Origin: Cyprinodon diabolis
Taxonomy: Eukaryota > Chordata > Actinopteri > Cyprinodontiformes > Cyprinodontidae
Direction of reading: 5' to 3'
Assembly (NCBI GenBank): GCA_030533445.1
Contig: CM060070.1
Span: 22,921,501-22,985,500, forward strand
DNA: 64,000 nucleotides
Each line of letters begins with the position of its first letter. The stretch's first letter is position 1. A program made the translations under genes and the position numbers. The notes beneath the pieces are model-generated. The model was not told where the DNA came from, did no database searches, and worked only from the letters and a program-made list of their open reading frames with translations. Of this stretch, positions 24,851-38,259 are shown piece by piece.

Positions 24851-25131
24851 AAAGCTTGGTTTATACTTGCCATATTGAAAAGGGTGCATGCGTCATAACT
24901 GCAGTCCCCACCCTTCGGCACGGACCACACACCACCAAATTTTTGTAACTTAGCACTGACTGCATGTGCGGGCCTCATTCCAAATGGGAGGAAATAAAGT
25001 TGTCCTATATGGGCAAGTTTTCCTGTGTTTAAGTGAGTGCGCATTGCCAACAAATCTAAATTTGCATAATTAACGTCCTAATAATGCCATTTACGGGTAT
25101 GACTTCCCCTGCTTGTCAGATGTTCATTCAC

Positions 25132-25900
25132 CAGTGATGGGAGTAACAGCATTGAAAGTAACGGCGTTACTAACGCCGCTACCTTTTTTTAGTAACGAGT
25201 AATCAAAATGATTACTCTTACTGTAACTATAACGCAGTTACAATTGCCGACAACCCGTTACTGCACGTTACTCAGGTCGCACAATTAATCTTTTTTCATG
25301 ATAGGACTCGTGCGCTCGTCATGAGAGAGGGGAGGATTGAGTGAGGAGGACTCCATCGGCAAAACAGCGTTTTCCAGATGGAAACACTGGTGTTACGTCG
25401 AGCTGCGTTTCCCCATCAGATACGGTTTCCCCTGCATCTCTGCACAGAGCGGCGGCACGATTCACCGCGCAAGCGACAGGAAACGCGCATGCTCGCTAAA
25501 GGCGCGTAACAGTCGCCCTGTGCTCGCGCCACAGGGGAAGTACGGAGAGCGTGGACGATCATTAGCCTATATGGAGAAAGAGAGAAATATGGATGGATGG
25601 ATGGATGGATGGATGGATGGATGGATGGATGGATGGATGGATGGATGGATGGATGGATGGATGGATGGATGGATATAGCTACATGTTGCAGTATCTATAA
25701 CAACCCAAACACAGGATTTCAGAATTAGACATCCCCAGTTATTAATTTCATACACTCGCAAAAGTAACGCAATAGTTACTTTTACTAGTAGCTAGTCACT
25801 TTTATTGTGGAGTAACTCAGTTACTAACTCAATTACTTTTTGGGAGAAGTAACTAGTAACTATAACTAATTACTTTTCCAAAGTAATGTGCCCAACACTG
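25132..25900. mobile_element. Non-autonomous hAT element, 769 bp
   Basis: The ends are CAGTGATGGGAGTAAC and, inverted, CAGTGTTGGGCACATT. They are flanked by a perfect 8-bp duplication TCATTCAC (25124-25131 and 25901-25908), the hAT signature. Both arms are dense in GTTACT/AGTAAC motifs. The middle is GC-richer and ends in a (GGAT)n array. No transposase is encoded. The open frame across the middle (25337-25678) is largely microsatellite-derived. Confidence 0.85.
25589..25674. repeat. (GGAT)n microsatellite within hAT element
   Basis: About 21 uninterrupted ATGG units inside the hAT element. Confidence 0.9.
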
Positions 25901-25908
25901 TCATTCAC

Positions 25909-28900
25909 AGAAATAGCACTGAAGATGAAGAAGCAAAACTCTACTGTTTCTGAGATCGAGGTTCTGCTGACTGAGAGCTGAGCAGCAACATTAAAGGATA
26001 AACAAAAATCCAAGCACTGGGAAATAAATCACAAAAGCTGTAAATGATGTAGTTGTACTGTTACAGAAGTAAAAATTTAAATGATAAAAATGGTTGTTCC
26101 TAAAACAATCTATGAAAGCATCTACTGTAATGGAGGAGTGGTCCAACATATGATGTAAATGTTTAATATGAGTTTGGCATCGACCAACATGCGATGACGT
26201 GGTTCAAAATCTCCTTTTAAAAGACATGCACACGTGTACTATGTCTGTCATCAATTCATCTCACTCTCCATCTTTCTCATACAATGCATACTGAAAATGT
26301 TAATGGCGTAACTCTTATTTGACTTCAGACAGAGCCAAACCAAAACTTTCCACAGTTGTGTAATAGAAAAGCCAAGGAGACACCATGAAGTGAACTGAAT
26401 GCAGGACCTACTGTCTTAATGAACTCTATCCATTTTCTGTTCCAGATTTCATTTTAATAGTAGCTTGCTCTCACGAAGAGCTCACTGACTGTTCTTCCTT
26501 TTGACGAAATGAGGATGAATTGAACCAGTGTCCTCTGGATACCAACATGCCAGATATAGGTGTAGAGACCAAAAGTATATTAAAAATGCAGAGCTTCATA
26601 TGTAATGATGTAGCCTAATAAAATAGACAAAATAACAAATTTTGTGTGTGATGGCTGATTGTGCAAGGCTCCTATGTCAAGTCTAGAGCTCTCAAAAATT
26701 GTGTTTGTGCCTGAGAGAAGATTAGAAATAGCAAAAAAAGGTGCATGCAAAATTTTCTCCTAAATCATTCTCATCACCATATTTTTGCACTATGTTTGTT
26801 CTCCCACGCTGTTTACATATGATCACTGCTGCACTTTATGGAATAGAAACATTCATTTACTGTCTAAAAAGCTTTACTAAATTAAATGCTGTTTTGTATA
26901 AACTCTGTATACAAATGAAAATAAAAGTTGTCTAAGTCTAAGTCATCAACAATTAAAGAAGGAATTTGTCTCATTCTTCTTGCATGTGTCCCAATAATCC
27001 AAAAACATATCAGTGAATCAGCTCAGACGCTAAAAACGGCTAAAGTTTACCTGTGGTGCTTTGTCATGGTCTCAAACAGACATTTCATGCTCAAATACCC
27101 CACATTGTGGTTTAATAGAAGCTGTTCTGTAAACAAGAGTAGGCCAAAATTTATCCAGAGATGTAGAAAAGTTATCACCAACATTAGTTGAGTTATTGAA
27201 ATCAGTCGTGGCACAACCAGTTATTAGGTTAAAGAGGCAATAACTATTTTTAGGTACGCCAAGTTGATCTCCATTCTGAAAACTGCCTAAACTGCATTTT
27301 ACCTCCCAAGGAAGGGATTGAAGAATGAAACTCCTGTTAGCAAACAACTATTAAAAGAGACAAAAGAGAAAGTCAACAAAGTAGAAGGGAAAGAACATTG
27401 TACATTTTTTATTATGTCGATGTTTTTTATTTCTAATAGTGCGCTCTATTTCAGTCTACTTTTATTAATAGTTTTAAAATGTTGTTTTTAATTGTACATC
27501 TGAAACTGTATTTAAATATAAATGTGTTCAACAGCCTGGCTATAAATTCCAGGAACTCGAGTGGAATGCTGAGTTTGTTTCTAATCTTTTGATGTCAAAA
27601 CAAGTGTAGAGCCATAATGAAAGGATTGGCCTTGATGTTCAATTTGCTTGAAGATATCTGGATGTTGCACACTTTCCCCTTTGCTGTCCGTGTCAGTTGT
27701 GATCACTTCTCTTGCTCTCCATTTAGCCCTTTTTTATTTCTGCTAGTTAGAGTTTGTCTTGTGTAGGACAATTGCTTTTCTTTTTATATCATAATTCTGT
27801 TATTGGATTTATTGTGTTACAATGACAGCTCTTATTTCTCTTTTTTCTCTTTCTTGGGAACATTTATGAAAGATGAAACAATTCACATATAATAGAGGAC
27901 TACCTTGTCACACTGTCACGTAGCAGTGCCTAGTGCTGCTTTGTGCACTGGGGACTTTTTACTGAGGCAAGCCAATGGGCAGATTGATGATGGTGAATGA
28001 GACAATAGAGGATGGAGTGAAAAAAGAAAAAAAGAAAACGGTAAAACGAGACTAGCCTGAATAAGTCATGTATTCTCATTTATATAAGAAATGTTGAAGG
28101 CTAATTAATTCAAGAGCAAATCCCCAAAGGTGGCAATTAATGACAAATATATTAGATATAACAGTACCCATAATGCCTGGATCTCTAGACTACAGGATCC
28201 TATTGGTGGGGCCTTACCCCTGCACTTGTAATGAAGTCATAAAGTGAATAAATTGCATCTTTTTGAGTATATATAAACATAATAGTCATGTTTTAATATA
28301 TCTTTTCAAAATCATCTACCACTGTCCATTGGCATTTAATATCTCTATGCTAAGTTTTAACTGAGCAATGTGACTGCCAAAACTGCTTTCTCTAAAGAAT
28401 TAACATCTTCCTTTCTCCTTCACACAAACTGTCAGTGCTGAAGAATGAGGGACTACTGGCTGACCTCCCCTTTACTAACTCTTTCAGACAACGACAGCAG
28501 CAGTTGGGCCATTTACTATTTTGTTAAAATGTCCCCCTGAGCACAGTCACCCTACCTTGCCATGCTGAACTGGTGAGATGTTGTGAGTGTGTGGGTGAAT
28601 GTGATTGGAAGAGAAAGAGAGGGAGGATGGAATGTCGAGGGAAAAATAAGAAATGAATCTAAATTCAGTGTAGCCTCACGCCTCACCAGCTCTGGTGGTT
28701 TTACATCCCAAGGGTTTAATACATTTCACTATGCTGCCATGCTCCAGTCTAACGATGTCAGGTGACCTCTGGGATGTAGAGCGGGTGCCAACAGATGTAA
28801 AACTCTGTTCTGTTATGTAGTCAACACAAGAAACGGTGTGAAACTTCAAAACAATGAATTTAGATCTTCCAAAAAAAAAAAAAAAATGACCTGCTAAAAA

Positions 28901-30794
28901 TCTTTAGCATTAACGTGTAATTTAATACAGCTTAATCATAATAGCGTCATTTTGTAACATATATTTATTTAATGTAAATGTGTTTACTACACAGAAAGTA
29001 GGAATATCCCTGTACATTTCAACACACATGATCAGTAACTGTTTCCTGTATATAATTTGTATAAAGCCTTTATATAAACCAGTAATTTCAGATGCATGTT
29101 TTGTTATTATAAAAAAAAAATACCTCTACTCTTTATATAGTTTAGGTAGAAAAAAAATGTCTTTGTTTTATGTTTTATTTTTTTATTTTGCAAAAAAATT
29201 TCTTCTTCCACCTCTACTAGCGATTGCTACAATTCCTATTAAATCCATCCAAATAAATAAGTTTTGTGATTTATTTTTTAACTTTTTAAGAGGATCAAGG
29301 GAAGGACAATTTAATGCAAATATAACATTAAAGCAAGGCAGATGGTGCTGATCTTATAAAATCAGGAAATGGCAAAAAAAAAGAAAGAAATGGCTGCTTT
29401 CCACAATAATACAAATATTGAAATATCAGTAACCATGTCCAAAATGGCTACACAACAATCACGGTCAAAAAGATTTTTTTTAAACGCCTCACTCCAAATG
29501 TAATGCAGTTTGGTTTCTGCTTTTTCTAAAGCTGTTTTGAAGCTTTAGCACAGCACATGGCTTGGTGCTTGGGAGGGGGGCCTAAAGGTTTGGGTTTTTT
29601 ACGTTTTCTAATATAAGAGTTTTTTCCCTGCAGTATGTAGAATGATTAATAATTTCAATGTATGTTCACATCAACATCAGGAGTATCAATATGTGTGGGG
29701 GGACATGTTAAATTATTTTTACAGAGCTGTGAAAATGAAGGGAGAAAAATCAATAAAGACCAAGTCAGCAGAAATTTTAGCAGCTGAAACCAAAGTACAT
29801 ATTAAGTATTTGTAGACTCCCCTTCCACTTCAAATTATGTGTACATTTGCTATTATGTGCATGTGAAATCTGGCCACAAATCTCTCAGTATTTTGTTCCA
29901 GATTTGTAAAAAGTTCAATACAAACTGACTTCTGGTCCTGAAGTGCACCGTGGGACATTCTGTCTCCTGTCAGATTCTTACCTCTCACTATAAAAATGCA
30001 GTCTGTCCGCATTTCACTGTTAAACAGATCTAAATTAGAACCTAGACATGTTGTGGGTGAGGGGCATGTGGTTGTGGTGGGATGTGCTGCTGCCAAAGGG
30101 TGTGTCAGGGCAATTTATTAGCTTGCTAAGCACAGCTGTGTGTGAAAAAGTGCAAGTGGGAGTGTTTTCTCAGCCCTTGGCAGCATAGCAAGCTCAATGA
30201 CGGTGGCACAGCTGTACCACTTTTCTAATATGGAGTCATTATGACCATCCACCCTGCGCCTCCAGATAATTTACAAATTTAAAGGTAACACATCAAGTTA
30301 CCGGCAAAGGCTTGGATGACTATCATGCGGTCTATCCTTTTTTTTTTTGTTGTTGTTGGGATTGCATTTCCCAGAAGTACTACTATAATTTTGCTCTTCA
30401 GACTGGGTTATCCAATGTGACAATACAATACATGTGAAGCTGGTAACAGGTGTTCAAAATAAAAAAACAATAGATTGGTCCCTTAGGTAAAGAGGTTCGG
30501 CTGCAAGCTCTGATGTGCAAGTGTAAAAGTTCTTTATATGTGCATAATTGCATGTTAATGACCATCCTGTTGTATTCAGCAGTGTGTCAAGCTGAATATC
30601 ATCTGATCAGGGCTGAGACATGGGAGAGAACTCTTTGCTTTAAGGCTGAAGAAAATACATTGTAAACTCCACCAGCAATATTTTTATTAATTATTATTAA
30701 CAAGCTGGTTAATAAACAAAAATGTTAATCCCTATCTACAGTCACGTGAGGGCCTGTGCCTATATAAAGTATGTTTTGGGCAAAAGAAGTAGAA
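25909..30794. other. AT-rich non-coding stretch
   Basis: No gene or transposon end is recognised. It contains an A-run at 28871-28886. Segment 27660-28560 has mixed composition, as in ordinary intron. Short open frames here are not protein-like. Confidence 0.5.
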
Positions 30795-30935
30795 CACCTT
30801 GGACAGGTCTCCAGTTTCTTGCTTGAACAAGGAGACAAACAACAATGAACAAACTCACTTACACTTAAGGATCATTACAGAGTCATCAATTAACCCGACA
30901 GTCCTGTTTTTCATGCAGAAATACCCCAGGCTCTA
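30795..30935 (+). repeat. Dispersed LINE-derived repeat fragment
   Basis: 'CTTGGACAGGTCTCCAGT', 'CAAACTCACTTACACTTAAG', 'ATCAATTAACCCGACAGTCC' and 'CAGAAATACCCCAGG' occur in the order found in a very common fish repeat (cctggacaggtcgccagt... caattaacctgacagtc). Degenerate, no protein. Confidence 0.55.
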
Positions 30936-31317
30936 GAGGAAAAGTCCGGTCAGCAAGGATCAATCAATACATCATTATCTATACCTAAAACTAATATGTT
31001 CACTGTGATTTAATGCATTTTGCGTTAATCAGTAACAAAATAAAAGTAATAATTTTCGCTGTGATCACTGAGTCCGGCCGAAATATAGTAACACCTCCAT
31101 CCATACATCTTCCAGCAGTTACATCACGGTGCGGTAAACCGAGTGCCATTCTCTCGCTTTACAAGCAAAATCAATGGGAACTACTATACATGCCTGCAAT
31201 CAACAACAATTATTTTAGAATTTGAGAGGACTTGACCATTGAAATTCAACATGGTGTAAAAGTGAAAAAAAGATTTATTTCACCTTTCTGATTCATGATC
31301 TAGCACGGGTTTGTTGT

Positions 31318-31413
31318 TGTATTACCAACTTGAAGAGGGAGGATTTGCCATCAAACTTCTGGTCAGAGCAAAAACAAGTAATATGTAGCCAACATTTCTC
31401 TCGGGATTTGTGC
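31318..31413 (+). pseudogene. THAP-like zinc finger coding scrap
   Basis: The + strand reads 'NLKREDLPSNFWSEQKQVIC' followed by 'SQHFSRDLCF'. The W...VICSQHF..D.CF pattern resembles the C-terminal half of a THAP zinc finger (Cys...His pair), common in DNA transposons such as P-like and Kolobok elements. The N-terminal Cys pair and any catalytic domain are not visible. The frame runs directly into the G-rich block. Identification is by motif only. Confidence 0.35.
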
Positions 31414-31439
31414 TTTGCTGTGTTGTGTGGCTTTCTTCT

Positions 31440-33580
31440 TCTTCGGATTGGTGTTGTAGGACCGCGTCGGGGGGGGGGGGGGTTGTTCGGGGGCCGGTGT
31501 CGGGGTGGGGGTGTTGGTGCCGGCGCCATGGGTTTTTGGGCATTGCCCGGCCCTACTGCTGGGTGGGTCTAGGGGTCTGGGATCCCTGGGGCGTGTTGCC
31601 CTCGGGCGGGGGCCCCGGTGGGGTTTCGGGGGCTCGGGTTCTGTGGGGGGTGCTGCTTGGGGTCTGGGCCGGTATGCGCCCTGCTGTCTACCCCTGCTGC
31701 CGTGGCCTCTGGTGTGCCGGGGTGCCTCGGGGCCTGTTGGGCTGGGGGGGCATGGACATTAACAGCTATGGCAGATGCTTGCCCCTTCAGGGGTTTGCAC
31801 TCTGTAAGTGGGGGAAGGGGAGGGAGGGGGAGTAGGAATGATCTCGGCCTGGATGTCTTTTGTTGCTTGTGTGGTGAGTAGTTTGAATGTTATTGTAGGG
31901 GAGGGATTAGATCTCCGGAGGGGGGGTGGGGGGTGGTGATAGAGGGAGAGGATTTCAGAAGGGCTTCGGGTCTGGCTCCCTGTCTTGGTCCTGGCCAGTG
32001 CTGTCCCCTGGCGGGGCGTCGTCCGGGATGGGGGCTCTGCGTGTTGGGTGTGGGCTGGCCGGCCGGGGTTGTCCCCCCCCTTATTTATTTATTTATTTTT
32101 TTGTATTATTATCATCATTCCTTTTTTATTTTTTTTATATTTATTTATTCATTAATTTATTGTTTTTTTTTTGGATGGACAGGATGGGGAGAGGGTGGTG
32201 GTGTCGGACCTGTGCCCGGCTGGCTGGTGGGTCCTGCTGCTGGTCCCTGGCCCTCGGGCTATGGTGGTGAGACTGGTGGGGCCTCCTCCATCCCCTCTCG
32301 CATCTAGACATTGAGGGTCCAGGGTTGTTGAAGGGGGGGGGGGGGTGCGCTGGCACTGTCTATCCGCCGGAGGGGGGGAGGACTGTGCCGGACACCCCCT
32401 CTTGGTACTACCAGTTTTAATTACATCTGAGAGCAACATGCATCAACACCACATCTGAGCGGGCGCAGGGAGGATCGGGGTCTTCTCACACCCCTGTTCT
32501 CCTGCTGCATCCCGGAGTCTGGGGCCAGGAGGAAGAGTGAGCCACCTGGTCCGTCGTTTTGGCTTGGGCCGGCTGCGGGGCCTAGGTGGCCTGCCGGTGG
32601 CGGGGCTGTCGCTTCTACTCTCCCCAAAGAAGGTTGGAAGGAGGGGCATTTTCCTTTGGGGGGGCGGTTCTGGTTGGGTGGCCTGTGCGGGATGGGTGGG
32701 CCCCGGGGGGGGGCTCTTGTTGGGGGTGGTCTGGTCCGTGTGCGGGGTGGGTGGCCGGGCTCGAAGCAGGAATGAGATGGGTTGTTGTGGCGGTGTCGCC
32801 GCTCCCCTCCGCCCCATCCGGTCTTTGGTCCTGGTATTATTGGATGCGAGTGTTATGTGTGAATGTGTGTCCGTGTTTTTATTTTATTTATTTTTATTAT
32901 TTATTTAGTTATTTACTTTATTTTATGATTTTTTTTTTATTTCTTATTTTTATTTTTTTTCCTGTGGTGCGAGTGGGGGCACTAGGGAGGGATGGCATAA
33001 TTGAGATTGTGAGTGTGTTTTTTTTTTTTTTTCCTCTCCCAGGTTGGGGTCCCAACTGCATCCCCTCCAAAATACATCTCAAGTCTCCGCTAACTGCGGA
33101 GCCCATTCCCCCCATCCTGCTCTCCCTCCGCTGGCTGCTGTCGGGGCTCGCCGGTGTGCTGGTGGGGCTCGGGGTCTAGGGGTGGATGCCCGGGTGGCTG
33201 CCGGCTCATTCCTGGCGGCCTCTCTGCTGCCCCGGCCGGCCGGGGCCTTGCTGGGGCTCCTGTCCAGGGGTATGGCGTCCCTGGGGCCTCGGATCCCTGG
33301 GGCCTGGGACTGGATTCACTTCGGGGTGGGGCAGAGTGTTGTTCTGGGATTGTCGGTGCCGGTGCCTTCGCTTCGATGCCGGTTCCTGGGCGGTGCTTTT
33401 TCCGATGCTGGTCTTGTGGTACCGGTTCGGGGGGGAGGGGAGCTGCACGGCATGGTGAGGTGCGGGTCTTGGGTTTTGTTTTGGGCTCTGGTTTTTCCGA
33501 TTGTATTTCTCCTCTTGCTTAGGGGATTTTTTTATTTTTTTTTTTATTTATATGTATATATATGTATATATATATATATG

Positions 33581-33619
<39 letters not shown>

Positions 33620-34390
33620 TATTATTTATGTATTTAGAAACATTTATTTATTTATTTATTTATTATTAATTTATGTATTTTATTTTATTTTTTTCTCTCC
33701 CGGTGGGGGGAGCGGTTGCGGGCAGGTCAGTGTCTGGTGTCTACTCTCACATTGGGAGGGCTTTTGCTGTTCTCTCGGGGGTCGGCCCCGTTGGGTGGGG
33801 GTCCTGCTGGCGGCGCGCCGCTGGTGTGTGGGGGTCTGGGCGGCTCCGGTGGGGTTGGTGTTGGGGGGCTGGTGTGGATGGGCTGGCTGCGCTGATTGGG
33901 TCTTCGGGTGGGTTTTCCCGCTTGGAGGCATGGTGGAACTGCTTTGGTCCCGCTGATCGTTGCGCCGGCTACGGTCTGCTCTTCTGGCGGTCGGGCGCCG
34001 GCCGGCTTTTCTGCTGTGAGTTGCGCGCTGTTGCCGTCTGTCTTGGTGGGGCGGGGCCGCGCTTTTGGCCTGGGGGGCGTTTTGGGGGGGTTCTGCGGCG
34101 CTCGTGGCCGGTTCGTGGCGGATGCGCGTGGGCCCCGGCGGTGGGCGCGGCCGCCTGTGTGCTTTTCTGGGCTGGTGCGGTCGCGTTGGGTGTTGCGGCC
34201 GGTCGCCGGGGCTTGGTGCCGGGGGGCGGGGCGTGTTTCGGCGCTCTGTGGGGGCGGGGCGTTTCGGTCGGTGCCGTGGGAGGGCCGGTGTTCTTTGCCC
34301 GGCCCTACTTCAGGGTGGCCGGCTGCCAGCGGAGCCCGCGGACTCGCCTCCGCGGCTCCCCGGGGCGCCGGCATGGCGATGGCTGGGGGG
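31440..34390 (+). repeat. Extremely G-rich, strand-asymmetric block of about 3 kb
   Basis: The + strand is dominated by runs of G (for example about 31470-31481 and 32331-32345). T-rich spacers with TTTA repeats interrupt it at about 32081-32170, 32872-32965 and 33527-33690. GC content is far above the rest of the window. No frame carries a recognisable domain. The long open frames, including proline-rich ones on the minus strand, follow from the composition. Many G-run clusters would allow G-quadruplexes. Blocks between T-rich spacers share vocabulary but I could not align them as a clean tandem repeat. Origin unknown. It may be cargo of the transposon whose end lies to its right. Confidence 0.7.
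33549..33617. repeat. (TA/TGTA)n microsatellite
   Basis: Alternating TA with TATG interruptions, directly visible, followed by (TTTA)n at about 33643-33665. Confidence 0.9.
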
Positions 34391-34922
34391 CTTCAGCTCG
34401 GCAAAGAACTCATGCTCTTCCTCAACACTGAAGTCCTCAGACATTTTTCTTTCGTTGTTTCTTTCTTTGCACAGGTAAACAGCAAATTTCTTCTTCTACT
34501 TGCATTATCAAGAGCAGACGCTGAATGCGCACTTTCATCTGGCTTGGTCTGCCGCAGTTTCCGTAGGCTCGTGAACTCGCAGGCGCGCGCTTTTAGGAAA
34601 TCCTATACACTACTGTTTATGCTCTAAAAACATTCTAAATGACTTTGTTTCGAGTAAATTATGGACGCTACCAACTCAGGACACTTGGAATACATTGGAC
34701 GAGCAGTATGGAGGAATATTGACACGTTTTTTGTGGACTTTTATGGACCTTTCTGCCTCGGGCACCATAGACCTCCATTATTTGAATGTCAGCAGACAGC
34801 AAGAAGCCTCCCAGATCTCCAGATGCATTTGAGATATCAAAAAAGTACTCCAGAGTGTTGTTCAGCATGGGGGTGAGTAGAAAATGAAGGCTAATCATGT
34901 TTTGGGTGTACTATTCCTTTAA
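34391..34922 (-). mobile_element. End of a TTAA-type DNA transposon
   Basis: On the minus strand the segment starts TTAAAGGAATAGTACACCC, a terminal sequence style common in fish TTAA-target elements (TTAAAGGGATAGTTCACCC). About 480 bp of leader leads to an ATG at 34444. The opposite end of the element was not found. The sequence passes into the G-rich block near 34390, so the element is truncated or carries that block. Confidence 0.5.
34392..34444 (-). pseudogene. N-terminal coding fragment, possibly P2RX7-like transposon-borne protein
   Basis: The minus strand from the ATG at 34444 reads 'MSEDFSVEEEHEFFAELKP' and then becomes G/C-rich frame noise. Multi-copy fish proteins annotated as 'P2X purinoceptor 7-like', several of which travel on transposons, begin with a similar acidic 'SVEEE' stretch. 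That match is from memory and short. The Cys-rich zinc domain that would confirm it is missing. Confidence 0.3.
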
Positions 34923-35726
34923 TAATATTACTTTAGCGATAGTTTCAAGGTGTTGATTTATTGTATGTCTCGTACCATGTCTTTCGGTTGCGCTGTTCTT
35001 TTTTCATCTCGTTACAGGTGATGAAGCAGACTGAAAATGTTTTGTCATTGTCTCCTTTCTCTTCTTTCTTTCATCTTTTCTCTTTCTTTTTTCCTTTTCT
35101 TCTTCTGTTTTTCTGCTCTATTTACATTGCAGTGTCCATATAAACTGTAAAACTCCCTGCATAATTATAATAAAGCAATTTGTATGCATGAAACAAGTGG
35201 AGCTATATGGCAATTGCCATACTGCAACACTTGTGAAAGTAAAATCTGTTGGGCTCTTTTTGGCATCAAGACAATTATTCTTATTGCCACATTGCCAGAC
35301 AGGACACTGTTAAAAAAAGGAAAAAAAAGAATGGTAAGTTCCTGATTCTACATAATAGACTGCAATGTCTATAGTTGATATGAGGTAGTTTTTATTTATT
35401 TATTTTTTAATAGGGGAACATTTTTTTCATTAAAAAAGCTTTGCTTAATAGTTAGAATTTGAAAACTGAATTTTTTTTTACTTAATCAGATTTTTTGTTT
35501 TGAGCAAAATATAGGATATTGGACAGAGCAATACTTTTTTTTTGCATTGTTACAATATGCCTGTGCTTATTCTCAGTCATTTTCAGTTGTATATGCTCAG
35601 ATTCCCAGCTCTGCAAAAAATATATAAATCTGTCCTGGAACTAATTCAAATAAGATTCCATAAACAGTCTTATCATGTTTTGATATGGACAAGCACAAAA
35701 TCCAAACTAAACAACAGACTCCAATA
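34923..35726. other. AT-rich non-coding stretch
   Basis: No gene and no transposon border recognised. Confidence 0.5.
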
Positions 35727-36077
<351 letters not shown>

Positions 36078-36386
36078 TAATTTTAGTTAAATAAATTTTG
36101 ATAATGTAATGCCTCTGCAAGACTCACCCCCCTGTGTGCACAAATAACTAGTTTCATCAAAGTCAGATCAGAAATACTTTAGCTCAAATTGAGTAGGTTT
36201 AATGTCATCAGGCCATGTGCCCTGGCTTTCAGAGATGCAAAACAGGTGATGGTGTCTTAACACAACAGATGCATGCACAAACTCAGGCAAAATGGCTTCA
36301 AGTTACCATGTACACACAAGCAGACCCTTTAAAGACCAAACAAATGAAGCCTCTAGACATTATAAAGGCATAGAGAAGACACAAAC

Positions 36387-36445
36387 ATACACACACACAC
36401 ACACAGTCAGGTTACACATACCACCCCTGACACACACACACACAC
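36387..36445. repeat. Two short (CA)n tracts
   Basis: CA runs at 36387-36405 and 36430-36445, separated by about 24 bp. Confidence 0.85.
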
Positions 36446-38259
36446 TTAGTGATTCCGTAACAATACCTATACAAACATTTTTTCTCCAGCTGGTTGATTA
36501 GGTTTTAAAGCAAAAGGCTACACAACCATGGTGAAAGGAACCAAAGCCCCTTGTTTATCATTTATTTTGAAAGTAATCATTGCTCAGCCAGGCACAGTCC
36601 AGGTAATACATATTTATGTATCTTTTTGGAAATGTAAGCCATCAATTTTTTACCCCCAACCCTTTGCTTTGAGAGCAACTATCCTTAATGATAACACTAT
36701 CATTTAAATGTCTTTTCTCTCCATTTTTTCTCTCTGCCATAATATCCCTAGTTGTGTCATTATTTTCCCAGAACACAATGTTAACAAGCTCCCTTTCTGT
36801 CCTATATGCTGTAGGTGAGACATCTTGCAAAAATGACAGGGTGAGCGGGTGAATGTTTGTTTTTATTTATCTATTTTTCAGCGAGAAATCCATCCATGAG
36901 CACGCCCACTCACACAAGGGATGTGGCTGTGCAGTGCGTCACATATGACCACCAGGCACTGTCAGGGCTCATGTTGGCTCTGACGGTAACAATAATCATG
37001 GGATTTGATTGCCAGTTCCCTCGCCCTTTGTAATTGATGAGTCCAATATTTACTCTGTTACCTGTGTGTTGTAAACATTCATTATGGGCTTCCTTCTCTG
37101 ATAGGTGAGCAGGAAAGGAGAGTGGGACACGTCCAGCCTGCAGGGACTGGCTGTCAGTTTGACTAATGACAGAAATGAATAAGATCTCATAATTACTTTA
37201 GAAAAAAGGACAGTCTCCACCTTATCTCGGGCCAATATGCATTTTAAAATTTTTTGGCGGGTTTATTAAATTCCACCTCAGCCCCCACTTTGCCACCAGG
37301 CCCAACCTCCTCTCCTTCCATACCTCCAACCCACCACTCCACCCCCACCCCCTCCCTCCACAGTAATACATCATAGAAGAAGCAAGTTCTCAAATTTCTA
37401 ATTTAATTTTCTACTCACCATACACACAGTCTCTGTAATCAGATTTGGATATTATTGTGTTTCTATTGACATTAGCATTGTTATTATTTTGCACTGTGTA
37501 AAGATCAGTAACTGAAGTGCTTCTGGTTGATCTGCAGGGAAAGATTCTTGTTTTGTGTTTTATTCATTCTTAATTGCCCTGGCCTGAATGGACTGATCCA
37601 AAATCATTGATATTTAGATTTTGTAACATTAAAACCATAAATGTCTGATATATATATGTTGAGAAGAACCAATACAAAGAAATGCATGATTGTGATGTAG
37701 AAGGGAAAAGACACATGGGCTGTGAAATGTTTTTAAGAACAAATTTGAAAACCATGGTTGACATAACCCTAATATTTTGGCCAATGTGGTGGCAAAGTAA
37801 GATTAGGTCTGATAACTGTGATATATATTAAGTATTTGTCAGACTATTGCTCTGAGTTACAGAGCTAGCAGGGTTTTTACTCAAGAACAGGAGGAAGGCG
37901 AAAACCTCTACAGGTTAGAGTCTGAAAACCAGCTCTTCAGTAAGTTATTGTGAAATGAGTCATTATTTTCTATTATCTGCAGCTGCATGAAACCAGACAC
38001 ATGACCTTTAGGGTGGCAAAGTAGAGAAACCTACCGTATTCTAAAAGAAACATTAAAAAGACATGACATATGCCATACGAATAACATAGTCTTAAGACCT
38101 TAGAAGGCAAAGCTATGTTTGCAGTAAGCAAGCAGGGACTTTAGTAAGGAACAACATTTTTCATTAAACTTCAATTACAGCTGCAAATCTTTTGGGGGCT
38201 ATAAATACATTTATTTACTTATTAAAACTTGTTCATAATAACTGAATCTGTGCTCTGTA

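Noticed and set aside
25337..25678. 113-codon open frame ending in repeated MDGW
   Set aside because: The second half is a translated (GGAT)n microsatellite inside a hAT MITE. The first half has no recognised domain.
33727..34374. 215-codon proline-rich open frame on the minus strand, and several long glycine/tryptophan-rich frames on the + strand
   Set aside because: They arise from the G-rich block's composition. All frames stay open because stop codons are rare in such DNA. There is no domain, start context or codon pattern.
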